Assembly: GCF_015350995.1 (NCBI RefSeq)
Contig: NZ_JADKRW010000003.1
Location: 248,001-312,000 of the forward strand
From: Curtobacterium sp. VKM Ac-1393
GTDB taxonomy: Bacteria; Actinomycetota; Actinomycetes; Actinomycetales; Microbacteriaceae
Direction of reading: 5' to 3'
DNA length: 64,000 nucleotides
The position numbers and the translations under genes are program-made. This document shows, piece after piece, positions 6,528-14,819 of the stretch (the first letter of the stretch is position 1; every line of letters begins with the position of its first letter). The notes beneath the pieces were generated by a model. The model was not told the DNA's origin and ran no database searches. It was given only the letters and a program-made list of their open reading frames with translations.

Positions 6528-7391
6528 TCAGCGCGGCAGGGAGTCGAGCGCCGCTGCCAGACCGTCGTCGGACACACCGCCGGTGAGTTCGTTGCCGGCG
6601 TCGACGACGTCGTCGGGCGCCTGCCCCATCACGACGCCACGACCGGAGGTCGACGCCCACCGCAGCATGTCGATGTCGTTGCGGCCGTCGCCCGCGGCGA
6701 AGACGCGCGAGCGCGGGATGTCGAGCCACTCGCGCACGCGTTCCATGGCGGTGGCCTTCGTCACGCCCTCTGGAGCGATGTCGAGCCAGGCGGTCCAGCC
6801 GACCGTGTACGAGACCTTGTGCAGGCCCATGTCCTCGACGATCTGCAGGAACTCCTCGAGCCCGTGCTCCGGCGAGATCACGACGACGCGGGTGGCCTCG
6901 ACCGTGAGTAGCTGGTCGAACGGGACCAGCTCGCCGGCGTTGGTCATGGTGTCCGCGGGGAAGTTCTCGGAGAGCCGGAAGTGGCCGGTCTCGTCCTCGA
7001 CGCCGAAGGCTGCGTTCTCCAGCGCGCCTCGGATGGTCTGCAGGACCTCGCTCGGGTCGAAGTGCTCGACGTGGATGCGCTCGTACGATCCGTCCGGACG
7101 CCGGGCGAGCGTCAGCGCACCGTTGGCGCAGACGAGGTACTTCGGCTCGATGCCGAGAGTGTCGAGCAGCGGAACCGTCATGCCCTCGCTCCGGCCGGTC
7201 GACAGCATGACCTCGTGCCCTGCTGCCTCGGCATCGCGCACGGCGGCGATCACTGCCTCGGTGACGACGCCGTCCTCGCGCATGGTGGTGCCGTCGATGT
7301 CGAGGGCCACCAGCCACCGCTTGGTGCGGGCGGGAGCACCGGCGCCCGCGGCCTGCGCTGCACCGTCCACGAACCGCCCCTGGGAGCTCAT
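6528..7391 (-). CDS. HAD-family (Cof-type) phosphatase
   Basis: This 287-aa protein has the HAD motif I DIDGT (D31, D33), a Cof-type cap domain, and the C-terminal motif [12 protein letters not shown]. Members of this family dephosphorylate sugar phosphates or other small phosphometabolites. The substrate cannot be told from sequence. Its ATG overlaps the serS stop (ATGA, 7388-7391), so it is co-translated with seryl-tRNA synthetase. Confidence 0.85.
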   Translation of the reverse strand: MSSQGRFVDGAAQAAGAGAPARTKRWLVALDIDGTTMREDGVVTEAVIAAVRDAEAAGHEVMLSTGRSEGMTVPLLDTLGIEPKYLVCANGALTLARRPDGSYERIHVEHFDPSEVLQTIRGALENAAFGVEDETGHFRLSENFPADTMTNAGELVPFDQLLTVEATRVVVISPEHGLEEFLQIVEDMGLHKVSYTVGWTAWLDIAPEGVTKATAMERVREWLDIPRSRVFAAGDGRNDIDMLRWASTSGRGVVMGQAPDDVVDAGNELTGGVSDDGLAAALDSLPR

Positions 7392-8650
7392 CGGGGCTCG
7401 ATCACCTCGACGCCACCGAGGTAGGGGCGCAGCACCTCCGGCACGACGACGGAACCGTCGGCCTGCTGGTGCGTCTCGAGGATCGCCACGATCCAGCGGG
7501 TGGTGGCGAGCGTGCCGTTCAGGGTGGCGACCGGAGCAGTCTTGCCGCTCTCGGTGCGGTACCGGATGTCGAGGCGACGGGCCTGGAACGTCGTGCAGTT
7601 CGAGGTCGAGGTGAGCTCACGGAAGGTGCCCTGCGTCGGGACCCAGGCCTCGATGTCGTACTTCTTCGCCGCGCTCGTGCCGAGGTCACCCGCGGCGACG
7701 TCGATCACGCGGTAGTGCAGCCCGAGGTCCTGCAGCATCTGCTCCTGGTACGACACCAGCTTCTCGTGCTCCGCCTCGGCCTGGTCGGGGTGGACGTACG
7801 TGAACATCTCGAGCTTGTTGAACTGGTGCACGCGCAGGATGCCGCGGTTGTCCTTGCCCGCCGAGCCGGCCTCGCGCCGGTAGCAGGTCGACCAACCGGC
7901 GTAGCGGTGCGCGGTCTTCTCGATGTCGAGGATCTCGTCGGCGTGGAAGCCGGCGAGGGCGACCTCGCTCGTGCCGGTCAGGTACAGGTCGTCGGCCTCG
8001 AGCCGGTAGACCTCGGCCGCGTGCTCGCCGAGGAACCCGGTGCCCGCCATGGTCTCGGGGCGCACGAGCGTCGGGGTGATGAGCGGCTCGAAACCGGCGG
8101 CGATGGCACGGTCGAGCCCGAGCGACATCAGCGCGATCTCGAGCCGGGCGCCGAGGCCCCGCAGGAAGTAGAAGCGCGAGCCGGAGACCTTCACGCCACG
8201 CGGGATGTCGATGATGCCGAGGTGCTCGCCGAGGTCGGCGTGGTCCTTCGGCTCGAAGTCGAACTCGGGCTTGGTACCGACGGTGCGCAGGGTGACGAAG
8301 TCCTCTTCGCCACCGGCAGGGACACCGGGAAGGACGACGTTCGGGATGGCGCGGACGACGGAGTTGAAGGTGTCCTCGGCCGCGGTGACGGCGGCCTGGG
8401 CCTCCTTCACCTGCGCCGAGAGCGCCTGGGCCTGCTGCACGAGCGCGGCTTTCTCGTCCTTCGGGGCCTTGGCGACGGTCTTGCCGAAGGCGTTCTGCTC
8501 GGCACGGAGCGACTCGAACGCGGTGATCGCGGCACGACGGGCGGCATCGGCGGCGACCGCCTCGTCGACGACGGCGACGGACGCGCGGCGGGCCTCCTGC
8601 GAGGCCTTGATGACGTCCGGGTTGTCACGAAGCAGCTGGGGATCGATCAC
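7388..8650 (-). CDS. serS: seryl-tRNA synthetase
   Basis: This 420-aa class II aminoacyl-tRNA synthetase charges tRNA-Ser with serine. The N-terminal arm (about 1-105) is the long antiparallel coiled coil that contacts the tRNA variable arm. Motif 2 ([20 protein letters not shown]) and motif 3 ([15 protein letters not shown]) are present, with the [11 protein letters not shown] block. The start is GTG at 8650. A TAGGAT hexamer ends 6 nt before it, so the mRNA is probably leaderless. Confidence 0.97.
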   Translation of the reverse strand: MIDPQLLRDNPDVIKASQEARRASVAVVDEAVAADAARRAAITAFESLRAEQNAFGKTVAKAPKDEKAALVQQAQALSAQVKEAQAAVTAAEDTFNSVVRAIPNVVLPGVPAGGEEDFVTLRTVGTKPEFDFEPKDHADLGEHLGIIDIPRGVKVSGSRFYFLRGLGARLEIALMSLGLDRAIAAGFEPLITPTLVRPETMAGTGFLGEHAAEVYRLEADDLYLTGTSEVALAGFHADEILDIEKTAHRYAGWSTCYRREAGSAGKDNRGILRVHQFNKLEMFTYVHPDQAEAEHEKLVSYQEQMLQDLGLHYRVIDVAAGDLGTSAAKKYDIEAWVPTQGTFRELTSTSNCTTFQARRLDIRYRTESGKTAPVATLNGTLATTRWIVAILETHQQADGSVVVPEVLRPYLGGVEVIEPR

Positions 8651-8656
8651 CGCTCC

Positions 8657-8662
8657 ATCCTA
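8657..8662 (-). promoter_or_regulatory. -10 hexamer TAGGAT for serS
   Basis: TAGGAT, 6-nt spacer, then GTG at 8650. Confidence 0.5.
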
Positions 8663-8709
8663 GAGGCGAGGACATGGGGAGGGACCCGACGCTCGCAGCG
8701 TCCGATCGG

Positions 8710-8715
8710 TACCGT
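8710..8715 (+). promoter_or_regulatory. -10 hexamer TACCGT for the DagK-like gene
   Basis: TACCGT, 7-nt spacer, then ATG at 8723. Confidence 0.5.
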
Positions 8716-8722
8716 TGACGGC

Positions 8723-9799
8723 ATGTCGACCCCTTCGGAGACCGCGCCCGCGGACCAGGACGCCCTCCCCACCGAGCAACGGACGGCTGCCGTGGTCTAC
8801 AACCCGGTCAAGGTCCACCTGCCGACCCTCAAGGCCACCATCGAGAAGCACCAGCAAGAAGCCGGCTGGGCCGAGACGCTGTGGTTCGAGACCACCGAGG
8901 AAGACCCGGGCGGCGGGATGGCCCGCGCGGCCCTCGACGCCGGGGCCGACGTCGTCGCGGCTGCGGGTGGCGACGGCACCGTGCGCGCGGTCGCCGAGGT
9001 CGTGCACGGGTCCGGTGCCGCGCTCGCGCTGCTGCCGAGCGGCACCGGCAATCTGCTCGCCCGCAACATGAAGCTGCCCCTCGACGACCTGGCGAGCAGT
9101 GCGCACACGATCTTCTCGGGCCACGACCGCACGATCGACTTCGGGTTGATCGGCGTCGAGCGTCCGGACGGCGCACGCGAGCAGTTCGGCTTCGTCGTGA
9201 TGGCCGGCCTCGGACTCGACGCCCGCATGATCGCGAACACCCGCCCCGAGCTCAAGAAGCGCGTCGGCTGGCTCGCCTACCTCGACTCGCTGCTGCGCTC
9301 CGTGCGCGACGCGGACGGCTTCGAGTTCAAGTACCGCCTGGACGAGTCCGCCCGCAACGGTTCGGTGCGCGCACACTCGGTCATCGTCGGCAACTGCGGC
9401 ATGCTGCAGGCCAACGCGATGCTCCTGCCCGACGCCGAGATCGACGACGGGGTGTTCGACATCGTCGTGATGCGCCCGCGCGGGTTCTTCGGCTGGGTGC
9501 GGATCGGCGCCCGCGTGTTCTGGGAGAACGGGATCCTGCGCTGGTTCCGTCGCTCTGCCTTGTCCGAGACCCTGATCGGCCGCCGCATCACCACGGCCGC
9601 GAAGCAAGAACGACCGTTGCGCTACATGCGCGGCGAGGAGTTCACCCTGCGGCTCGACAAGCCCGACGAGTTCGAGATCGACGGGGACCCGGTGGGCGAG
9701 ATCACGGCGTTCCGTGCGCGGATCGATCCCGGTTCACTGACGGTCAAGGTGCCGACGGTGGAGCCACGACCGAGCTGGGTCCGCGGCCGCAAGCGCTGA
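8723..9799 (+). CDS. diacylglycerol kinase-like lipid kinase
   Basis: This 358-aa protein has the DAGK catalytic fold: nucleotide motif GGDGTVRAVAEV (about 92-103), LPSGTGNLLARN (about 112-123), and a C-terminal beta-sandwich with EFEIDGDPVGE. The family phosphorylates diacylglycerol or related lipids at the membrane, feeding phospholipid recycling. The start at 8723 was chosen because of the leaderless hexamer at 8710 and because the longer in-frame extension upstream is only antisense translation of serS. It is divergent from serS. Confidence 0.9.
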   Translation: MSTPSETAPADQDALPTEQRTAAVVYNPVKVHLPTLKATIEKHQQEAGWAETLWFETTEEDPGGGMARAALDAGADVVAAAGGDGTVRAVAEVVHGSGAALALLPSGTGNLLARNMKLPLDDLASSAHTIFSGHDRTIDFGLIGVERPDGAREQFGFVVMAGLGLDARMIANTRPELKKRVGWLAYLDSLLRSVRDADGFEFKYRLDESARNGSVRAHSVIVGNCGMLQANAMLLPDAEIDDGVFDIVVMRPRGFFGWVRIGARVFWENGILRWFRRSALSETLIGRRITTAAKQERPLRYMRGEEFTLRLDKPDEFEIDGDPVGEITAFRARIDPGSLTVKVPTVEPRPSWVRGRKR

Positions 9800-9860
9800 G
9801 CCGGGAGCTGGCCGCGCTGCACCGTGCGGGGTCGTTCGGCCAGTGCGCGGTTGCACGCTC

Positions 9861-9903
9861 GGTGCGAGGTTGTAACGGCGCACGGAGCGGGCAACCTCGC
9901 ACC
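9861..9903. terminator. perfect hairpin between convergent dagK-like gene and pheA
   Basis: GGTGCGAGGTTG (9861-9872) and CAACCTCGCACC (9892-9903) are perfect 12-bp arms with a 19-nt loop. It is a likely bidirectional terminator, though no U-tract is visible. Confidence 0.5.
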
Positions 9904-9959
9904 GGACGACAGAAGCGGCACCGTGCGGCGGAGCAGCCCGCGCCCCGCGCCAGCCCGCG

Positions 9960-10916
9960 TCAGCCCGCGTCGGGCTCGCCGGACACGATCGCGCGCAGCC
10001 AGTCCCGCGCCTCGACGAACGCGGCGTCCGAGTAGCGCGTCGGCACCTCGGGCTGCGCGCCGTCGGCCCGCGGGTACGACCCGAGGAACGTCACACGAGG
10101 GCTGAACCGTCGCAGACCGAGCAGGGCGTCGGCCACGCGCTCGTCCTGCACGTGCCCGTCCAGGTCGATGACGAACCGGTAGCGACCGAGCTCGTCGCCG
10201 ATCGGCCGCGACGACAGCAGCCCCATGTTGATGCCCCGAGTGGCGAACTGCTCGAGCATGTCGACCAGGGCGCCGGGGTGGTCGGCGGGCAGCTCGACGA
10301 TGACGCTCGTCTTGTCGGCGCCCGTCGGCTCGGGCAGCGCCAGCGTCTTGGACACGAGCACGAAGCGGGTGACGGCCGAGGCGTTGTCGCCGATCGACGA
10401 CGCGAGCACGACGACGTCGTGGTGGTCGGTGATGCCGGGCGGGGCGACGGCGGCGTCGGCGGTGGGGTGCTCGTCGAGCAGGGCCAGGGCGGCGGCGACG
10501 TTCGACGACGCCGGGATGTGGCCGTGGCCGGGCAGGTTCGCCTCGAGCCAGTTGTGGGTCTGCGCGTACGCCACCGGGTGGGCGTTCACGGTGCGGACGT
10601 CGGCGAGCACGGTGCCGGGGCGGGCGACGAGCACGAAGTCGACGGGGACCAGGTACTCCCCCACGATCCGCACGCCGGGGATCCGGGCCAGGGCGTCCTG
10701 CGTGGCGCTGACGCCACCGTCGACGCTGTTCTCGATCGCGATGACCGCGCCGACGGACCGGCCGGACATCACGTCGTCGAGGGCTTCACCGACGTTGTTG
10801 ACGCTCCGCCAGGGCTTGCCGGCCGCGGCCTCGACGAGCTTGAGGGCCGCCTCGGTGAAGGTGCCGGCGGGTCCGAGGTAGGAGTACGTGTCGGACGGCG
10901 CGGCAGGGTCGGTCAT
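9960..10916 (-). CDS. pheA: prephenate dehydratase
   Basis: This 318-aa enzyme converts prephenate to phenylpyruvate in phenylalanine synthesis. The N-terminal catalytic domain starts YSYLGPAGTFTEAAL and holds the conserved TRF motif (AVTRFVLVSKT). A C-terminal ACT domain (about 205-285: HPGALVDMLEQFATRGINM, then SSRPIGDELGRYRF) provides phenylalanine feedback control, with SSRP in place of the common ESRP. A TAGGCT hexamer ends 6 nt before the ATG at 10916. Confidence 0.95.
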   Translation of the reverse strand: MTDPAAPSDTYSYLGPAGTFTEAALKLVEAAAGKPWRSVNNVGEALDDVMSGRSVGAVIAIENSVDGGVSATQDALARIPGVRIVGEYLVPVDFVLVARPGTVLADVRTVNAHPVAYAQTHNWLEANLPGHGHIPASSNVAAALALLDEHPTADAAVAPPGITDHHDVVVLASSIGDNASAVTRFVLVSKTLALPEPTGADKTSVIVELPADHPGALVDMLEQFATRGINMGLLSSRPIGDELGRYRFVIDLDGHVQDERVADALLGLRRFSPRVTFLGSYPRADGAQPEVPTRYSDAAFVEARDWLRAIVSGEPDAG

Positions 10917-10922
10917 GGGCCG

Positions 10923-10928
10923 AGCCTA
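10923..10928 (-). promoter_or_regulatory. -10 hexamer TAGGCT for pheA
   Basis: TAGGCT, 6-nt spacer, then ATG at 10916. Confidence 0.5.
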
Positions 10929-10969
10929 TTGCAACGGCCGCGCCTACAGGCCCGGACGGACAGCGCCGC

Positions 10970-11515
10970 TCAGTCGGCGCTGGCGCCAGTCAGCCGCGCC
11001 TCGCAGATCGCCGTGTCGTCGCCGTCACGCGGGTACGTCAGGGCCGCGAACCGCCCCTCGGGATCGAGTCGCGTGAGGAGCGCCGCAGCGATGCCGTCGA
11101 GCTGCACGACCTGTTCGTCGCTCAGGGCGTCGATCACCACGTGGCGCGCGGTGCGGACGTGGTCGGGTGCGGCCTCGACGATCGTGGCGTACCCGGCGTC
11201 GGTGAGCCGGACGTCGGTGGCCCGGCGGTCCGAGGTGGACGGGCAGCGCGTCACGAGCCCGCGCTTCTCGAGCCGGGACACCACGTGCGACAGCCGGGGC
11301 AGCGAGGCGTTCGTGGCCGAGGCGAGCGCCGACATCCGCAGCGTGCGGGTGTCGGTCTCGGAGAGCATCGCTATGACCATGTAGTCGAAGTGCGTCAGGT
11401 CGGCGTCGCGCTGGAGCTGCTGGTCGAGCGCTGCCGGCAGGAGTTCCATGACGGCCACGAGCTTCATCCACGCGCGCAGCTGCTCGCGGGTGAGCCACGG
11501 GGTCTCGTCGGTCAT
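10970..11515 (-). CDS. MarR-family transcriptional regulator
   Basis: The 181-aa protein has the MarR winged helix: DLTHFDYMVIAMLSE, TLRMSALASATNASLPRLSHVVSRLEKRGLV (recognition helix) and the wing with the conserved D-R (TSDRRATDVRLTDAGY). MarR dimers usually repress efflux or stress genes and respond to small phenolic ligands. It is preceded by the pheA promoter region and followed by the membrane/oxidoreductase operon on the same strand, but the target is unknown. Confidence 0.9.
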   Translation of the reverse strand: MTDETPWLTREQLRAWMKLVAVMELLPAALDQQLQRDADLTHFDYMVIAMLSETDTRTLRMSALASATNASLPRLSHVVSRLEKRGLVTRCPSTSDRRATDVRLTDAGYATIVEAAPDHVRTARHVVIDALSDEQVVQLDGIAAALLTRLDPEGRFAALTYPRDGDDTAICEARLTGASAD

Positions 11516-11521
11516 GGACGC

Positions 11522-11527
11522 ATCCTA
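11522..11527 (-). promoter_or_regulatory. -10 hexamer TAGGAT for the MarR gene
   Basis: TAGGAT, 6-nt spacer, then ATG at 11515. It overlaps the stop codon of the membrane-protein gene upstream. Confidence 0.5.
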
Positions 11528-11974
11528 CCGAATGGTTGTCGGTTTAACCAGTGCCGTCCGCCGCGCCCGAACCACCCCGACGACGAGCACCGTCACCACC
11601 ACGAGCAGCAGCACGCCCTCGACGACGAGCAGCCGCGTGCCGTAGTCGAACGGCAGGATCGTGGGGTTCTTCTGCCCGTGCCGCTTCGCCGCGATCTCCG
11701 GCAGCACCACGAGCGCGAGCACGCTCGCCAGCACGATCGCCGTCTGCACCACCACGAGCACCCAGGCCCGGAGCGTCCGCCCCGCCCGGCGCAGGAGCAG
11801 CCCGGCCCCGACGACGAACGGCGACAGGATCGCGTCGTGCAGGATCACCGCACCGAGCAGCCAGGTCGCCAGCCCGCCGATGCGCTTCGGGGACACCGAC
11901 GTCACCAGGACGTACGCCCCGAACGCGATCACCAGCACGCCGAGGACGACGAGCAGGATCCGCGCGGCCTTCAC
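11525..11974 (-). CDS. small integral membrane protein of the oxidoreductase operon
   Basis: This 149-aa protein has about four hydrophobic helices (near 5-25, 33-55, 68-90, 115-138) and a short basic tail. No family was recognised. The GTG start at 11974 overlaps the stop of the cytochrome b/Moco oxidoreductase (GTGA), so the two are co-translated. It is a plausible accessory or electron-transfer partner subunit of that enzyme. Confidence 0.7.
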   Translation of the reverse strand: MKAARILLVVLGVLVIAFGAYVLVTSVSPKRIGGLATWLLGAVILHDAILSPFVVGAGLLLRRAGRTLRAWVLVVVQTAIVLASVLALVVLPEIAAKRHGQKNPTILPFDYGTRLLVVEGVLLLVVVTVLVVGVVRARRTALVKPTTIR

Positions 11975-13353
11975 CGCAGCACCTCGATCTTCTCGATCCA
12001 CTTGGTCTGCAGCACGCCGGGCCGTCCGGGAGCGATGATCCGCGCCGGGAACCCGTGGTCCAGGTCGAGCGTCGCGCCGTTGAGTTCGAGGGCGACCAGG
12101 GTGGTCGGGTCCTCGGCGTACTCCGGTCCCATGTCCATGATCCGGTAGCCACCGTGCCGTTCCAGGCTCGTGACCCGCACGTGCGATCCGGGTTCGGCCT
12201 GCACGGCGCCGAGCAGGTCGCGCATCCGCACGCCCTTCCAGCTGCCCATCTGGCTCCATCCCTCGACGCACGAGATCGGCAGGTCGACCTCGGTGGTGCC
12301 GAGCGCGACGAGTTCGGCGCGCACGAAGGTGCGGGTCACGTCGTGTCCGACGACGGTCAGGGTCCAGTCGGCGGCGGTCGCGCTCGCGAGCACCCCCGCG
12401 GCGCGTGCGGTGCGGTTGACGGGCAGGTCGTTCGGCCCGATCCCGCGCTGGCGCGCTCCGAACACGTTGAACGGTTCGGCGAGCTTCGAGGACTGCCCCG
12501 CCGTCAGGGCGACGACGCCGACGACCGCGGCCGTCACGCCGCCGAAGAAGCCGCGTCGCGCGATCCGCTCACGTCGGCCCTGTGCGCGCTCCTCGACCGA
12601 CCGGGAGGCCCGGGTCGGCTCCGGCGCATCGGCCACCGGTTCGTCCGGCGCTGCGTCGACCGCGTCGACGCCGTCGATCCAGCGGAACACGCGGCCGAGC
12701 AGGCCGGGGGCCGTGGACTGGGCCGTCTCGGCACCCGCAGCCGGCGGGGCGGACGCGGGGCGGGCCTCCCGTACCGGGGGAAGCAGCTCGCTGCCGGACG
12801 CGGGGTCCGCGATGAACCGCCCCTGCTCGTCGTAGGAATCGCGCTTCCGCCAGTAGCGGGCGATGACCGGCAGCTTCGACGCGACGTGGATGATGAGCGA
12901 CCCGATGATCACGTACGCCATTGCGTTGTGCACCTGGCGGAACGGGAACGGCCACGGGTACCACTGGTACGTGTTGAGCAGGCCGGTCGTGACCTGGATG
13001 ATCGAGGCCGACACGAGCACGGCGATCGACAGCCGCTCGAGCAGGTGCAGCACGCCGCGGATCGGCGGGGTCTGCACCAGCGCCGGCATGACGGTGTTGA
13101 GCTTCGCCAGCAGCAGCGGGATGATCGCGATGCCGGTGGTGATGTGCAGGCCCTGCGTGAACTGGTAGAGCTGCGTCGGCCGGGTCGGGAACCGCATCCA
13201 GCCGAGGGGCTCCTGCAACAGGTGACTGTAGATGCCGGTACCGAAGCAGACCACGAAGGCGATGCCGAGCAGCCGCCCGAGCACGACCGCGGAGCGCGCG
13301 TTCCGGTTCGGCGAGGCCAGCGCGGCCCGTGCCTCGAACAGCAGGTGCCGCAC
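11971..13353 (-). CDS. cytochrome b561-like / molybdopterin (sulfite oxidase-fold) oxidoreductase fusion
   Basis: The 460-aa protein has an N-terminal four-helix membrane domain (about 22-165) with candidate haem b ligands H44, H70, H142 and H156. An acidic linker, an internal twin-arginine-like helix (IARRGFFGG..., about 264-287) and a C-terminal sulfite-oxidase-type Moco domain (about 300-460) follow, with the cofactor cysteine C362 in ISCVEGWS. I infer a membrane-anchored Moco enzyme facing outward, fed through haem b. Dual Sec/Tat insertion is known for actinobacterial Rieske proteins and five-helix Moco proteins. The substrate is unknown. It lies next to moaA, moaD-like and mod genes. 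GTG at 13353 is chosen; longer upstream frames enter the divergent gene. Confidence 0.85.
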   Translation of the reverse strand: MRHLLFEARAALASPNRNARSAVVLGRLLGIAFVVCFGTGIYSHLLQEPLGWMRFPTRPTQLYQFTQGLHITTGIAIIPLLLAKLNTVMPALVQTPPIRGVLHLLERLSIAVLVSASIIQVTTGLLNTYQWYPWPFPFRQVHNAMAYVIIGSLIIHVASKLPVIARYWRKRDSYDEQGRFIADPASGSELLPPVREARPASAPPAAGAETAQSTAPGLLGRVFRWIDGVDAVDAAPDEPVADAPEPTRASRSVEERAQGRRERIARRGFFGGVTAAVVGVVALTAGQSSKLAEPFNVFGARQRGIGPNDLPVNRTARAAGVLASATAADWTLTVVGHDVTRTFVRAELVALGTTEVDLPISCVEGWSQMGSWKGVRMRDLLGAVQAEPGSHVRVTSLERHGGYRIMDMGPEYAEDPTTLVALELNGATLDLDHGFPARIIAPGRPGVLQTKWIEKIEVLR

Positions 13354-13359
13354 GCCCGC

Positions 13360-13365
13360 TAGCCT
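13360..13365 (+). promoter_or_regulatory. -10 hexamer TAGCCT for the GT87-like gene
   Basis: TAGCCT, 9-nt spacer, then ATG at 13375. The divergent oxidoreductase starts at 13353, so the two promoters overlap. Confidence 0.4.
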
Positions 13366-13374
13366 CGACGGACC

Positions 13375-14814
13375 ATGAGCGACCGACTGCGTGCCGTCCG
13401 ACCGTCCCTCGCCGTCGGCCGGACTCCCCTGCTCGCCGTCGTGCTGGCGGTCGTCGGGGTACTCGCCCTGGCGGGCGTCATCCTGTTCGGCGTCACGCAT
13501 CTGGGCTTCCTCCGATCCGACACTCGTGGTTCATTCGTTGCGTGGACGCTGATCGCTTGGACGGTGTTCGTGATCGCCGTGCTCGCGCTGCGCTTCGTGC
13601 CCGCCCGGTGGATGACCGCCGTGGTCATGGTCGGAGCGGTGGTGGTCGGTCTCGCGGCGTTGGCCGGCCCCCCGAGCACGAGCACCGACTCGGCACGGTA
13701 CGCGTGGGACGGCATCGTCCAGCATGCCGGAGTCTCACCGTACGCGCACACCCCCCAGTCCACGGCACTGTCCGCGTTGCGACCCGAGTGGCTGTTCCCG
13801 GACAAGGTGAACGGCACCTGCGACGACCTCAAGCCGCGGTTCCGCGGTCTCGGTGACGGCGCGGACGGCCACTGCACCCCGATCAACCGCCCCGACGTGG
13901 TCACGATCTACCCGCCGATGGCGCAGCTCTGGTTCGCCGGGGTCCGGGCCTTCGTACCGGCCACCGCGCAGTACATGCCGTTCCAGGTCGCCGGGCTGCT
14001 GCTGTCGCTCCTCGTGACCATCGCCCTGATCGTGGTGCTCCGGAAGACCGGGCGTCCGACCTGGTGGGCCGCGCTCTGGGCCTGGTCGCCGCTCGTCGCG
14101 TCCGAGGCCGTGACGAACTCGCACGTCGACGCCCTGGGCGCGGCGCTCGCGACCGCGGGTGCGGTGCTCGTCGCGTTCGGCCGGCCGATCTGGGGCGGGA
14201 TCGCGCTCGGTGCCGCGACGGCGACGAAGCTCATCCCGGCGATCGTGTACCCGCCGTTGCTCGGCCGGTGGCGAGCGTGGTGGGCGATCCCGGTCGGCAT
14301 CGCCGTGTTCGGGCTGCTCTACGTGCCCTACGTGCTGACGACCGGGCTCGACGTGCTCGGGTACCTGCCCGGCTACCTGAGCGAGGAGGGCTACGAGGAC
14401 GGCTCCCGGTTCGCCCTGGTGTCGATGGTCTTCCGGGGCGACGCCGCGACCGTGGTGGTCGGGCTCGCCGTGCTGCTCGCCGCGTTCGTGGCGTGGCGGC
14501 TGTCCGACCCGTCGCGGCCGTGGTCCGGCGAGGTCCTGATGATCGGCGTGACGTTCCTGGCCGTGACCCCGCGGTACCCCTGGTACGCGCTGCTGCTCAT
14601 CCCGTTCGTGGTGCTGTCCGGCCGGTGGGAGTGGTTGTCGATCGGGCTCGCGATCGCCCTGCGCGGGGTGTGGCCTTCCACCGACGCGTACCGGTGGTGG
14701 CTGCTCGCCGCCGTGGCGATCGTGCTGGTCGTCACCCTCGTCCGCACCAGCCGGTCCGACTGGCAGCGGTGGTGGGAGCGGTTGACGTTCCGTCGGGTCG
14801 AGCACGTACGCTGA
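13375..14814 (+). CDS. GT87/DUF2029-like polyprenol-dependent glycosyltransferase
   Basis: This 479-aa protein has about ten to twelve transmembrane helices. An extracytoplasmic loop early in the protein (about 100-180) holds two Cys (GTCDDLKP, GHCTPINRP) and RPDVVTIYPP. The TNSHVDALGAALATAG and ATATKLIPAIVYP motifs fit GT-C mannosyltransferases of the DUF2029/GT87 type, which use polyprenyl-phosphate mannose. It probably adds sugar to an envelope glycan. It sits between the Moco oxidoreductase and moaA with no evident functional link. Confidence 0.8.
   Translation: MSDRLRAVRPSLAVGRTPLLAVVLAVVGVLALAGVILFGVTHLGFLRSDTRGSFVAWTLIAWTVFVIAVLALRFVPARWMTAVVMVGAVVVGLAALAGPPSTSTDSARYAWDGIVQHAGVSPYAHTPQSTALSALRPEWLFPDKVNGTCDDLKPRFRGLGDGADGHCTPINRPDVVTIYPPMAQLWFAGVRAFVPATAQYMPFQVAGLLLSLLVTIALIVVLRKTGRPTWWAALWAWSPLVASEAVTNSHVDALGAALATAGAVLVAFGRPIWGGIALGAATATKLIPAIVYPPLLGRWRAWWAIPVGIAVFGLLYVPYVLTTGLDVLGYLPGYLSEEGYEDGSRFALVSMVFRGDAATVVVGLAVLLAAFVAWRLSDPSRPWSGEVLMIGVTFLAVTPRYPWYALLLIPFVVLSGRWEWLSIGLAIALRGVWPSTDAYRWWLLAAVAIVLVVTLVRTSRSDWQRWWERLTFRRVEHVR
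14807..14812 (+). promoter_or_regulatory. -10 hexamer TACGCT for moaA
   Basis: TACGCT lies in the last codons of the upstream gene and ends 7 nt before the ATG at 14820, giving moaA its own leaderless start. Confidence 0.5.
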
Positions 14815-14819
14815 CCCGC

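Noticed and set aside
7469-8722. A 5' extension of the DagK-like gene giving a 776-aa protein.
   Set aside because: The extension is antisense to serS. A leaderless hexamer and the start of the kinase fold both point to the ATG at 8723.
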